A DNA stretch of 64,000 nt. It comes from Cenococcum geophilum 1.58. Taxonomy: Eukaryota > Ascomycota > Dothideomycetes > Gloniales > Gloniaceae. This document shows, piece after piece, positions 46,001 to 56,400 of this stretch. How positions within the stretch are numbered: the stretch's first letter is position 1; every line of letters starts with the position of its first letter. The stretch lies in contig KV748208.1 of NCBI GenBank assembly GCA_001692895.1, positions 1,178,001 to 1,242,000 of the forward strand, read 5' to 3'. The notes beneath the pieces were generated by a model. It had not been told where the DNA came from. It searched no databases and saw nothing but the letters and a program-made list of their open reading frames with translations. Made by a program: the position numbers and the translations under genes.

Positions 46001-46600
46001 TTATATATCTGGTAGGGGGGTAACTTATCTAAGGCCGCCTTTAAGAATACATTCTTATAGCCTATATAAATAGTAGGAAGGAGGCGTTTAACTAGTTCCT
46101 TATTAGTTTCCTTATCTAGCCTTTCCTCTCTATTATTAATAATTTGGTTAATCTTATATAGGCTTATTATAAAGACCTCATTATCCTTCTGGTATATATT
46201 AAAGTGGAACGCTATAGCGCTAATTGCGGCAATATCTACAGTAGGGGGGTTAACTAATAATAGGGGCGTATATAACTTTAGGGACTTCTAGGGTACTAGC
46301 GTTATCGTTACTTCTTTTAGCTCCTATTATATCTTTCAGAGGTCATCCCTTATATCCTGTTAATACGTTCTTTTCTATAATGGTTAAATCTATACAATTT
46401 AGACGTTATCTACGTCATTATCTATCCCGCTTCCGTATGTAGAGTCCTCTCTAAATATAGCGCTTTGGGAGAGTATCTTTATTAGTACAGAGTTCTTTCC
46501 AGCTTCATAGCGGGCGTCCTCTTAGGCAAAGGCTAGGTTATAGGCCCGGACATCCTACTAGTAGGTAGGGTTAGCCCTTATGGCTAGTGTCTTGTGGTTG
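43080..46600 (-). pseudogene. Chromovirus D pol (RT, RNase H, integrase, chromodomain), lightly decayed
   Basis: Minus strand. RT about 46000-45270: NLDKGFIKLS, then IFTKLNIRQAFH, FYTAYLDDILIYSDDELEYE and CEFRVKRIKYLGFIITMEGI. The catalytic YLDD is intact. RNase H about 45200-44700 (LKIDAFNRVIAGILL, YNYKVYNKEMLAII). Integrase about 44500-43500. The chromodomain is at about 43200-43080 (NPTQYPVWNFIGCP, then KYLN), with N calls inside. Stops are sparse and at Gln or Trp positions, so decay is recent or weak. Protease is upstream at about 46600-47030. Confidence 0.85.
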
Positions 46601-48460
46601 GTTCGGATTTCCCTAACAAAGGAGGGCAACCTCGGTCTATCCTCCGGCTAAATAAACCGTCTTTTTCGCACGTTTAACCAAATATTAAAATAGGACATCC
46701 ATTTTCGTCCAAGGATTATATCGTAGGACCCTAGGTTTAGGATGCAAAAGGGGGTACTATATTAGCGTCGTCCGTTAAGAGTGATATATAACTTTAAGAC
46801 ATAGGTAACGGGCCGACCGGCTTAGCCGTTATAGCCCTTTACCTAGACAGGCTTCTCTAGTTAGATAGCTTCTGCATTTAGAAACTTAGCAACATTATTT
46901 ACATAGGCAGTATTTATAAAGGCGAAGCTATTTACTCCAGTATTAATAAGGGCGGTTATATTAACTCTATATCCATTTTAAGATACTATATATAGAACTA
47001 TAAAATGCTTTCCACCCATTAACTAACTAAGATTAATCTCTTTGAGATCGATAGGGTACCCTAGGGGGAAGTCTTTCCCTAGGGTTCTTCTTTTTCTGAC
47101 TTATTGGACATTTCTCCTTTCTCTATCTCCTTAATATCGCCTATATTCTTTAGCTCCGGGCAGGATAAGATAAAGTAACCTTACTTATTACAGTTAAAGC
47201 ACGTAGCTAAGGCAGGGTTAATCAGAGTATTACGGCGAATACTAGTTAATGGCGTGGTATATAGCTGGTCGGGCGAGGCTTACTAGGGCGTAGTTATAAC
47301 CGCCTTTGGTATAAAAGTAGTTATAACTTGTCTTCCTACTCTAGCTTCTATAAGTATAGCTAGCGAGTTCTAATTATTATGGAGTCGCTTCTGCTAATTA
47401 GGGCGGGCATTAATCCGCTTTAGTTCTAAGTCTAATAATAGGTAATAAGCTGCAAGTTTTTTGTGGGTTAGTAGGTTATCTAAGGTTATAGCAATTTTTT
47501 CTTATAGCCGGATTATTAGCTTATTATATAGGTCTAATCAGTAGTTCTTAAGGGGAACCTGGCCTTCTCCTATAAGGTATAGGAATTAAGTCTAGAATTC
47601 GGTAAAGGGTTAGTTTGGTTTTATTATTAGGTAATTATAGTTATAACGGGCATCCCGTACTTTATTTGGGTTAATATAGATAGCCGCTAGGTACTATATT
47701 ATCTTGTTAACAGATATAAATTAGACAGGGAAGTTATCCTTAAACTTGGCTTAAAGGTGCCGTTAGGCGTCCCTAGTGGTTTGACCAAAAAGGTAGAGTA
47801 TTTTAGCTTCTTTGGAAAGGAAATAGTTATAGTTAACGCGGAGCTTTCCTTGTACTTAAATCCTCTAATTCTTAAAGGTAGGGTCTATCCTATTAGATAG
47901 TAGTAGGGGGTTAGGGAGCTTAACGGACTTTAATTACTTCGTTATTATATCCGTACTCCCTAGTATATTACATTCGGTAGAGTAAATAGGTCAGCTAGGG
48001 CTTTAAGAAGGGAAAGCTAGGCTATTTTATAGGGCCGCAAGGCTTTCTAGGATCTCTTATAGGGTCTCTTATATATTTCTCGCTTTAAGACGATCGGCTT
48101 TCTAGCTAGCTATAAGGGCGCGAATCTGCTCGCGTATGTCTATAACATTATCATTATCTTTAATTTCTGATCCTAATTGGATCTCAGGTTCCTCTTAGGT
48201 AGAGGCAGCTCTCTTAGATAAGCTTACTTTAGGTGCTATTATTAACTTCCTAAGGTTCGTTAATATTATACGCTTTAGTTTTAATTCTGGGGGTATAGGT
48301 CCAGTCCTATCTAGCTTATAAGGTGGGATATTATCTAGGCCTTCCCAGGCAATATAAAGTTATTTTGGTGTTTAAGTATAGCGCGTTAATACATCGTTGC
48401 AGACGAAGTTTCTTTAGGGTGGGATATTATTAAGGCCTTCCCAGGTAAGGTAGGGAGAGC
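46601..48460 (-). pseudogene. Chromovirus D gag and protease, lightly decayed
   Basis: Minus strand. The zinc knuckle at about 47215-47160 reads CFNCNK-GYFILSCPE, a CX2CX4HX4C motif with His changed to Tyr and Gln to stop. Upstream (48400-47250) is the capsid part of Gag; downstream to 46600 is the aspartic protease region. I did not resolve the exact start codon. Confidence 0.75.
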
Positions 48461-48469
48461 TTAGTATAA

Positions 48470-48678
48470 TATTACGGCTCGTATAAATGCCTCTAAACTA
48501 AAGCTTGTAGAATACTGATTACGAAGATACTAAGCTAAAGAGAAGGAAAAGGGGTCGCTAGGACCGATGTAAATAAATATATAGGGTGAGCCGCTAAGGC
48601 GCTAGCTTTAGGCGGGCCAATCGCAGGTCGGCAGAATATGGTAGAATTTGGCAGGTAACGTGCGATAGCGCCGTTACA
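48470..48678 (-). repeat. LTR of D (5' in element orientation)
   Basis: 209 bp, one base shorter than its partner through a small indel near the GAATACTGATTACG segment; the other differences seen are transitions. Confidence 0.93.
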
Positions 48679-48683
48679 GTGTT

Positions 48684-48916
48684 AGTTGGAAAGGATATAA
48701 CCTAGACCCTACTTAGTACCCTATATAGAACTTTATAGGTAGCCCCTATAAGCTTTAGGAGTTCTATAGCTATTACCCTAATAAACCCGGACCGCTAAAG
48801 TACCTAGATAAGTGGATAGAATGCTAGTATAATAAAGACGATAAGCTACTAGAAGAATATAAGGATAAGAACACCCTAGAAATTTCTTAGTTACGTAAGG
48901 TGTTAAAATATCCAGA
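48684..48916 (+). pseudogene. Chromovirus C chromodomain, second half
   Basis: Resumes after the GTGTT duplication as SWKGYNLDPT-YPI-NFIGSP, then EFYSYYPNKPGPLKYLDKWI. This is the usual fungal chromodomain end followed by a linker to the stop. Joined to 42420-42486 it completes the domain, so D inserted into it. Confidence 0.87.
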
Positions 48917-48939
48917 AACTTTAACCGGCGGTTAAAGTT
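48917..48939 (+). repeat. 23-nt palindrome P1, copy 5
   Basis: AACTTTAACC-GGC-GGTTAAAGTT type, directly after the chromodomain of C. The pol frame ends at a TAA inside the palindrome. It is followed by ATCTAATTAGTTAGATTC. Confidence 0.88.
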
Positions 48940-48976
48940 ATCTAATTAGTTAGATTCTCTTGCTAAGACTTTTAGC

Positions 48977-49016
48977 GGCAAAGCCTAAGGGCAGGCTTTT
49001 TTAGAGGGGGGGGTAA
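48977..49016 (+). promoter_or_regulatory. Hairpin and polypurine tract of C
   Basis: AAGCCT and AGGCTT arms around AAGGGC, then a T-run, then AGAGGGGGGGG ending one codon before the 3' LTR. The tract should prime plus-strand DNA synthesis in reverse transcription. The same arrangement occurs in G (8459-8495) and in D (42702-42745, minus strand). Confidence 0.75.
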
Positions 49017-49243
49017 TATTACGGCACTGGCAGAACTTGGCAGAACTACGCACCGGCAAGTTGCCACAGATTGCCGNATATTGCGGTCANGTGACNNGAA
49101 GATCGTATATAGCTTNGAGCGGCGCTCCCCTTCTTCTCCTTTCCTTTCTTTAGCTTTAGATTCTCGTTTATAGACAATCCAATCGTACAGGCTTGCGCGA
49201 CCATTTTGCCGTACTTATGTCTCGATTGACTGAGTCGCTAATA
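49017..49243 (+). repeat. 3' LTR of chromovirus C
   Basis: 227 bp with several N calls. The terminal TG and CA have both become TA, as RIP would do. Confidence 0.94.
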
Positions 49244-49571
49244 GTAATAGTAGATAAGCTAATAAAGTAGGGATACTTTATAGCATATATAGAAGAAATC
49301 TTAGCAGAAGATATCGCTAAAATCTATATTAAAGAAGTATTTATAAAATACGGAGCACTAAGTAAGATTATATTAGATAGAGATCTAAGATTTATAGCAG
49401 TATTTTAGGAGGTATTCTTAGTAGAATAAAGAGTTTAAGTAGTAACTTTTACCGTATATTATCCGCAGACAGACGGTTAAATAGAAAGATTAAATTAGAC
49501 ACTAGAGCAGTACCTAAGATACTATATTAATTACGCATAGAATAATTGGGTATTATTATTACTAATAGAAT
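49244..49571 (+). pseudogene. Element A integrase, third fragment, abruptly truncated
   Basis: Resumes as VIVDKLIKQGYFIAYIEEIL and continues with KIILDRDLRFIAVF, then TVYYPQTDGQIERLNQTLEQ and NNWVLLLLIES. It ends at about 49571, where RIP-poor sequence starts. The last part of the integrase and the 3' LTR of A are not seen downstream, so this is a breakpoint or the edge of a large insertion. Confidence 0.87.
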
Positions 49572-50216
49572 CGTGTTGTTGGGGAAGAAGCATCCAGATT
49601 TGCAGGTTCAGATCCCCCGTTTTGGGAGGCGGTTTCCCCTCGCTTAGACCCATGTCCCTCGCCGCTTTTCCAATGTATTAAGCGAGCCAAGGCGCAGAGC
49701 CGCCCATTAAGGTACCATGTGTTCCCTCCCTCAAACGCTGCGCCCCGATGGCCCAGGGCGGCCCAGGGAAGCTATGGATTTCTGCTATATATACCGGCTC
49801 CTACCCGCGCCCTCGCCATGCACCATCCTCTGCGACCCGTCCTTACCAGATTTCTGCTATACATACCAGCTCCTATCCGCACCCTCACCAAGCACTCTCC
49901 TCTTCGACCTGTCACTACAGGATTTCTGCTATACATCAGCTCCACCTGCGCCGTCACCAGGCACCCTCCTCCTCTGCGACCCGTCCCTACCACGTACCAT
50001 CTACCGGGCTATCCCTCCTTTCAACCTTTTTCCAACAGCAACTACGTATACATTTCCCCATAGTACTAGTGTTCGCTTCTAATCTTGATTCTTAGGCTTT
50101 AGTCACCCTCCCCGCTGTTGACGACGACCGTCTCTCTTAGAAGCAGCGCTCCCGTTAGCAAAGACCGACCCTCGAACGAGCTTTTACGTATACACTAGAA
50201 ACCGAAGACTACGCGT
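49572..50216 (+). other. RIP-poor 5' flank of the recombinase gene
   Basis: GC-rich sequence with normal CpA/TpG. It holds the three-copy 72-bp repeat. Three overlapping plus frames are open across that repeat, which argues against any of them being a gene. It probably contains the promoter of the gene at 50217; I cannot point to a specific element. Confidence 0.55.
49777..49990. repeat. Three-copy 72-bp tandem repeat
   Basis: Units start GATTTCTGCTATA at 49777, 49849 and 49921, an exact 72-bp spacing, and share CGACC...TACCA ends. It lies 230-440 bp upstream of the recombinase start. Confidence 0.92.
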
Positions 50217-52766
50217 TTGACCATCATGCCCTCTCGCACTAGGAAGCGGCAAGATCCAGATTCATCGTCCGAGACTGACTTTGAACTAGACAAGTCTTGT
50301 TTCTCGCCGGCCTCGTACACAGAATCGAGTAGTGACACCGAGGTTGAGGAAGAATTGGATAGTGACACTGAGGTTGAGGAAGATGCCGATTCTGAACGGA
50401 ACTTCTTGCGGCAAAGAAAAGCGTTTCATAAAAGCCAAGGAAGAGCAAAGTCGAGACGGGGGGACTGGTCGAAACGGCTTGTTGCTTGTGAGTTTCAGAA
50501 ATGGGAAAAGTCTGTTTGTCATCAGAAGTTTGCCTCATAATACTAACAAATGGTGTATAGATTTTGCTTTAAGTTGAGTGACGACTCGGAAGACACCTAC
50601 GACCCGAAAGACACCCTTAGCCGTTGCGAGGCTGACACTTTCAAGACCTACCTTGAATGGCGTGTAAAAAATTTCCGCATCAAGAAGGAGAGTACGATCA
50701 AGGCATACTGGAGACGGATACTTTGCAAATTTATAGATGTGACAGGCCATAGTATGGACAATGGTGTGGAGCTCGACATACGAGATGTACAGTTGAACAC
50801 CCTTTTCCGAAGAATGGGCTAACATGTTTCAGTGGATACCGACCTACTTAACCCCGACGTATAATTTGGATACATCAGAAAAGGAAAAGCATGCGATGTA
50901 TGAGGAAGACTTATATGCTATTCTCAGTGCCCATTGGACGATGGATCCGAAACCTCGCCATGGTCGTTTTCGAGTGCAGATGGACACGATACTCCTTAGC
51001 GCAGCTACGGCAACACGACCCCAGGCTCTTATCGAAAGTTCAAGCGCGAAGGGCTCAAATAAAGCGCTTTCATATGAACATATTGAAATTCTCAGAGTTC
51101 GCGACAAGTACAACTGGAATCGAACTACAACTATCGCCCGTGTAAGCCTCGTCCATATAAAAAACTCTGGGGGCAAAGGCAGACGGTATATAGCAACAAT
51201 TATTAAAGAATAGCCTGATTGGTACTGATGAACTTAAAGGAAAAGGTTTATTTTCCGCCTTAAAAGCATCCTAGCCTTTTGTATCGTCTCCCGTCTAGTA
51301 AGCCATGCGATCGCGGATAACGCATTTCGACGCCGTTACACTTCCCCGGAAGAGATTTTCGCATTAGAAATTCCAACGCACAAAAAATCTCTCAATGTGA
51401 GATTCAAGAAGGAGATATTAAATCGACCAATGTTTCGGGATATTGAGAAGATGGCTAGTGGGAGCAAAAGTGTTAGATACAAAAGCGTTACCCTACAGCA
51501 AGTGTCGCGACCACTTTGTGTGGTTAGGCCGCGTGGCCGGGTTCGAGCAACCGCTTGAACTCTACCAGCTGCGACGAGCCTCGGGAAGAAAAATGAACAG
51601 TGAGTGTTCCATTTCAGGTATGGATGATCTGTTTACTGAGCTTTCTAGGCGTCCTCCCTCCGGAAGAACGAAATCAGACGATGGGTCATCACGGCGATAC
51701 ATACCAGCAATTTTATTTACCTGATTTGATTGAGCGCGATTTCCAATCGATCTACTTTGGGACTCCATCGCAGGACGACCTTATCCAACATGCGGCACGG
51801 ATGGGTATCTCGCGGGATGAGCGAGCCCCTACGGGTCTGACGGACGAACAGAAGCTCGAATTCAAGTCGGAACTTGGTCGACACCCTGAGATTCTGCGTC
51901 TTCGCGCGAAACGAGAGCGATATAAGCAAAAGATTAGTAGCCAAGGATATCACCCCATCGACGCCGCGAAGGGAATGAAACTATACGACCGTTATGACGA
52001 AGCTAGACGTAGACTCCACAGTCTCACAAACGTCCTGCGTAAACGGAAAGAAGTCCGGGCCATTCTTGATTTCCACGACGCCATCGACGATTACGACATT
52101 GAAAGACAGCTTAGTGGTAACGTTGGGACGGACCTTCCTACCCGTACAGCTGTACAATACGAATATCGCGAACGTGCCGCTATTGGTACAATGCTATCTC
52201 AACCGCTGAACGAGCTCGAAGAAGGGCACGCTATGAAACTTCGTATGAAGTTTATCCGTAATCTCGTCAAGTACTGTAATCGACAAGAGAGCCGGCAGGA
52301 TGAGATCCCAAGTAAGGCCATCGACGTTCGACCTGTGTCCGAAGGAGGCCGAAATACAATAGGCATGAAACGAAGTGCAAGTGACACGGATATTGGTGGC
52401 TATCGACAGGCAAAGCGGCCAAAAGAACAGATCAGCTTGGACTCACCTATTCAAGAGAGTCCAAATAATCCGCAGAGCCCGGTCACAATCAAGGAAGAGG
52501 GAGTTGAGATTATCCAGTCCCCATATCCTATAAAATTTACTGACCTTGTTTGCCTTATCTGTATCGGCAGTGGGCGGATCCGCCGATTCAAGAAGAAGGA
52601 TTCACTGCAGAAGCACACCACTAATCACGCTGCAGAGGGAGAGTTCAGGCAGGGTTTCCACTGTAAGCATCCTCATTGTTCGGAGTGGATTGAAGGACTA
52701 GGGCATTTTCAAAATCACGTTGCCCTCACGCATAACGTGTGGCATCCGGTTGAGAGGCACCGTTAG
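50217..52766 (+). pseudogene. DUF3435-type tyrosine recombinase (Starship-captain family) with C2H2 tail, one frameshift
   Basis: Proposed exons 50217-50509, 50561-50786, 50833-51185, 51240-51599 and 51649-52766 give about 782 residues if one extra A near 51462 is ignored. The introns are 46-54 nt with GT..AG ends and preserve phase. N-terminus is acidic and Ser-rich (1-60). The recombinase core has TATRPQALIE (R235), a Lys-box VHIKNSGGKGRR (~280), YQLRR (Y399, R402), RNQTMGHHG (H424) and the likely nucleophile Y433 in TYQQFYLPD. The C-terminus (~706-776) has two C2H2-like fingers. These residues match the fungal DUF3435 family, which contains the captains of Starship transposons and also homologues not tied to Starships. 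The gene is RIP-poor. The frameshift sits in a four-A run, so a sequencing error is possible. I chose ATG 50217; ATG 50226 is also in frame. Confidence 0.82.
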
Positions 52767-53373
52767 GTAAGTCGCCTCGTATAACTCGGTCAGCCTAATC
52801 GAAGTGAAAGGCGAGTTAGGCCAAGGAGAGTATAGCTAATTGTATGGCGGAGAATCATGGTATATAGGCGTGTGGGGTTCCTAGTTTAGCTTTCCGTAAT
52901 TATCCTACTTATTCGCGTTTTTTTATACCCTTGTGCACAAGCCCAGTGTCCCGATAGTATCGTCCGTCCTCGCTAACGTTTACATAGCCTTGAGATTACT
53001 GAAGCATACACTGCGTTGCATACACCTTACGCCTTTTAGCTAGTTCGACGCATATAAAGGCGCTAATATTGCGTCCTCGTACAATGAGGCTATATTTTGC
53101 TTAATGGAACTTACCGTCTCCTAAGAAGGAATTGTGCTGTTACTAGCTGATACACATGTTAGGGAAAATGTTAATATTCCTCTTGTCGTGCAGCAGAAAC
53201 CTTCCGTATTTCACCAACACATACGCTCGAGAAGTCTATACTTGGTTGCAGGTTATAAGCGTGGCAAACTCGGTTTGATTACAAAATAAGTAGAAGATAT
53301 ATAATTCCATCTCCTAATGCTATCTTCAATAGAGTGGCAGAACTTGGGAATAAAGAGCTTACCGCTTGTTGGT
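52767..53373 (+). other. RIP-poor 3' flank of the recombinase gene, no gene seen
   Basis: Mixed-composition sequence with CpA and TpG present and no open frame worth naming. It presumably includes the 3' UTR of the recombinase gene. Confidence 0.6.
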
Positions 53374-53440
53374 AAAAAAGTTTGACAAGTAAAAAAGTTT
53401 GATAAGTAAAAGGGTTTGACAAGTAAAAAGTTTGACCGGT
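53374..53440. repeat. Four-copy 17-bp repeat (AAAAAAGTTTGACAAGT)
   Basis: Units at 53374, 53391, 53408 and 53425, the last degenerate. They lie about 600 bp after the recombinase stop, where RIP-poor sequence gives way to RIPed sequence. Confidence 0.9.
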
Positions 53441-53449
53441 ATAAGATGT

Positions 53450-56400
53450 AGAATGTTCTGGACTGGTAATGTAAGCTTGTCTCTAAAATAAGCTAAGGCT
53501 TAAATAAGCGCTTTAGCCAAGACCTCGCTCCGCCTATGCTACTCCTAAATCCCTGCTATTTTAGGATCTGTTTTTGGGACCCTAGTCTTTCTGTTAATAA
53601 AAATATCGTATTGACTATAACCCGGCCGCTATTGCTCTGTGGAAGATTCTAGAAGCGATTACTACCTATTGCTTGTAACTTTCGCTTATATGTTACTCTT
53701 AATATCAAGCAAGCTTTTTTATTAACTTAACTTATCACCAATTCATTAAACTAGCCCTACTATGGATTTCGTGGACCGTCAGCCTATGAAATACATTGCA
53801 AACCCATTCTGTAATACTTATATCGCGCAGTTTGGGGATTAGCTAAGCAATATCCATTAAAGTAGTGCTAGACTATCCGTATAAAGCCCTTTGGAATTTC
53901 TACCAACTGCCAATTATCCCTAAATTTATAACTCTCTTTTTCTTCACTTTGTGTGTATCTATTAATAATATTCAATATCTCCACCTCTAGCCATAGGGAG
54001 GGTGGTGGGCCTCCTTGTTATAAAGATTTAAAAAGAATAAACTTGCCAGTTTTGTCGGATATGCGGTTTAGATACTTAAGAGTAGGTCTTTAGGCTTCTG
54101 CATATACCGTTGTTAGAAGTTGCAGTAAATATACACAATGCCAGTACTGGGATCGTTATGGTATTAGTTGCCTTAATAGTTAGAAGGTTAGAATGCTAAG
54201 GCTAAAGGGGCATCCTAAAAAGAGAAAATTTGTCAGGATGCCCCCCCTAAGCCTATAGTAGAATAGCTTGAATTTAATGGCTTCCCCTAACCTAATTATA
54301 AGAGTTAGACCCTAACTAGTCGTAATAGATAATATATAATTATAATAGACTTAATACTGCTGCCTTAGCAAAAGTGGTCTAAATAAAAACTAGGGTTCTA
54401 GATTAACTCCTATTTCCTAGGCTAAATCTCTATATATAACTTTTCCCCTTTACGCCTTATAGACGCAAAACTAGCTTTTTACCAGCAATTTCTAAGGCTA
54501 ATGCTGATTATTTAAATAAGTGACTAGGACCCCTTCTTAGAATATTATTAGTATAGAACCTTACTTAGGATAATATAGGAATTAGGAAACACTACCTAGA
54601 TATAAATAGTACTTAGAATAGTTTACCTAGGAATTCTATCTTTTTAGGATATATTTAGAACTGGGAAGATCTTCCTAGGTATTATAATTACTTAGGAAGA
54701 TTTACCTCTAAACTTTTACCTAGGTTTTTTTATTTAGGAACTTCTTTTTAGGAACTTTTACCTAAATACGCTACCTTTCTAAGATCTGCTTTTTAGGTAA
54801 CCTTTTTACCTAAGTACTCTTTTCTAGCTTATTAAGCTACCTAGGAAATAAGTTTTCTAAGTAGAGGATCCTAAGTACTATCTTATCCTAGAGGGTCTTA
54901 GTTTACTTAGAGCACCGCTTTTCCGCGCTTACTAACTAGGGCTAGCTTAATTAAGGCAGTTAAATTTAACTTTAGGTTGTTAGCTAGTCCCTAAGTAGGC
55001 CTAAAGAGGCGGTTAACTAATATAGATTTAGACTTTTGTCTCTGTCTTATATAATACCAGCTAATAGGGCGTAAAAAGATTAAAAATATATTTCGCTCTA
55101 AATTATTCTATGCTAAATGGATCTCTAAATATATAAAACTAGTACTTAATCATCTATAAGTAGAACTCGTGCTTAGGCCAGCTGATACTCCGATTTTAAT
55201 AACTCTACTTTGTTATCTAAGTATTCGCGTATAAGACCCCGTAGCTAATCTTGGAGCGTATCTATCGCTAATACTAAGAGTATGTTTAGCAGTTGGACAA
55301 TTCTACTGCGGTTAGGAACTTACCTATTATAAGTATTCTCTCTCGTTCCCTTATCTCCTTCTCTATTCTTTTAATATACTTTCCGGTGGCCTCCTTTTAG
55401 AAAATTCTCTTAAAATCCGCTATGCCTTTATCTGCTATAGCACGTCGACCAAAGGGCACTTTTTTCGTAAGTCCTTGTTTAATAAAGATAGAGATACTTA
55501 GGATCTAAAAGAAATTAGCAAAATATATATTAAGGTACTAGTAAATTACTAATATAGCTATTGTCTAATGTGTTGTTAATTAAGATATTGTTTAGTAAAC
55601 CTTCTATTATAAGTACTATATCTATTCCGTTTTAGCGTTATATTTTCTAAATCTTGGGCTAAAAACTTACTAAATATCTTAATTTGCTATACTAGGTGTA
55701 CTTAGCGTGTGCGTATCTTGTAGGTATTATACCTATAGATTAGTTGCTTAAGGTAAGGTAATTACGTAACTATACTATACCTATTTATAACTATAAAAAC
55801 AGTCTTATAGTTCTCTACAGGCGCACTTCTTCTGTGGGGGCCACTAAAAAGAGCTAGATAAGAGGTAAGGCTATTAAGATCTACTATATTATAGTTAAGT
55901 AGCCTTTAAGTTAGCCCTTAGTAAGGCTCTATATATAATTCTAGCTAACTCTGTTTTTTTCCTAATTAAGATATTACGATAAAAGAATAGCTTTACGTAA
56001 ACGACTAGGAACTAACTAAAGGTATCTATAGGTTAATATACTCTCTAGCTCTAAGTTTTAATGGCTAAGATAGCGTTAAGCGGATTTTAACAATACCATT
56101 AATATTTATTATAGAGGCTCGAGAAAACCTATAACTAAGTAATTTATTCTGGTAGATGATTAGTCCGCACTAGAGGAGAAGTGTGGAGAGAAATATTGTG
56201 GCAATTATATAAATATAGACTTAAGGGAGGAATGGTTGTGACCCTAAATGCCGCTAAATGGAATATGTATAAACTATAGCAAGTGCTTAATGCGTGCGAA
56301 GGAAGATCTTATATAAGGCCTTTTAAAAAACCGGATGGGAGGTTAGAAGAAGAAGGTAGAGAGATAATACTCCCTAAGCATTATTAGTTATCTACTATAT

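Larger units (their letters stand above)
42492..48678 (-). mobile_element. Element D: Ty3/gypsy chromovirus, minus strand, TSD GTGTT
   Basis: LTRs of 210 bp (42492-42701) and 209 bp (48470-48678) are flanked by GTGTT (42487-42491, 48679-48683). On the minus strand the 5' LTR starts TGTAACGGC, and a polypurine tract AAAGAGGGGGG abuts the 3' LTR, confirming orientation. It is the innermost and one of the least RIPed autonomous elements. Several N calls lie at 43079-43122. Confidence 0.94.
37093..49243 (+). mobile_element. Element C: Ty3/gypsy chromovirus, TSD GTAAT, with D nested in it
   Basis: Two 227-bp LTRs (37093-37319 and 49017-49243) are flanked by GTAAT (37088-37092, 49244-49248). The first starts TGTTACGGCAC and ends GCTAACA; in the second these have become TATTACGGCAC and GCTAATA. 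A polypurine tract AGAGGGGGGGG precedes the 3' LTR. Without D (6.2 kb) it would be about 6.0 kb. The coding order gag, protease, RT, RNase H, integrase, chromodomain marks it as a chromovirus. Confidence 0.95.

Noticed and set aside
49606-49622. GGTTCAGATCC, resembling a tRNA B box
   Set aside because: No A box, acceptor stem or anticodon arm could be folded around it, and the B box itself has mismatches.
49717-50095. Three overlapping plus frames and one minus frame of 73-121 codons before the recombinase
   Set aside because: All are open because of the 72-bp repeat, whose length is a multiple of three; no frame is favoured.
50510-50560. Using GTTTGT at 50514 or GTGAGT at 50488 as the donor of intron 1
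   Set aside because: Both leave the downstream frame out of register. GTCTGT at 50510 joins in frame to FCFKLSDD and keeps the TACTAAC branch point.
54207-54244. GGGGCATCCT inverted repeat as a complete miniature transposon
   Set aside because: Only ~38 bp in total, with no target duplication or second copy in the window.
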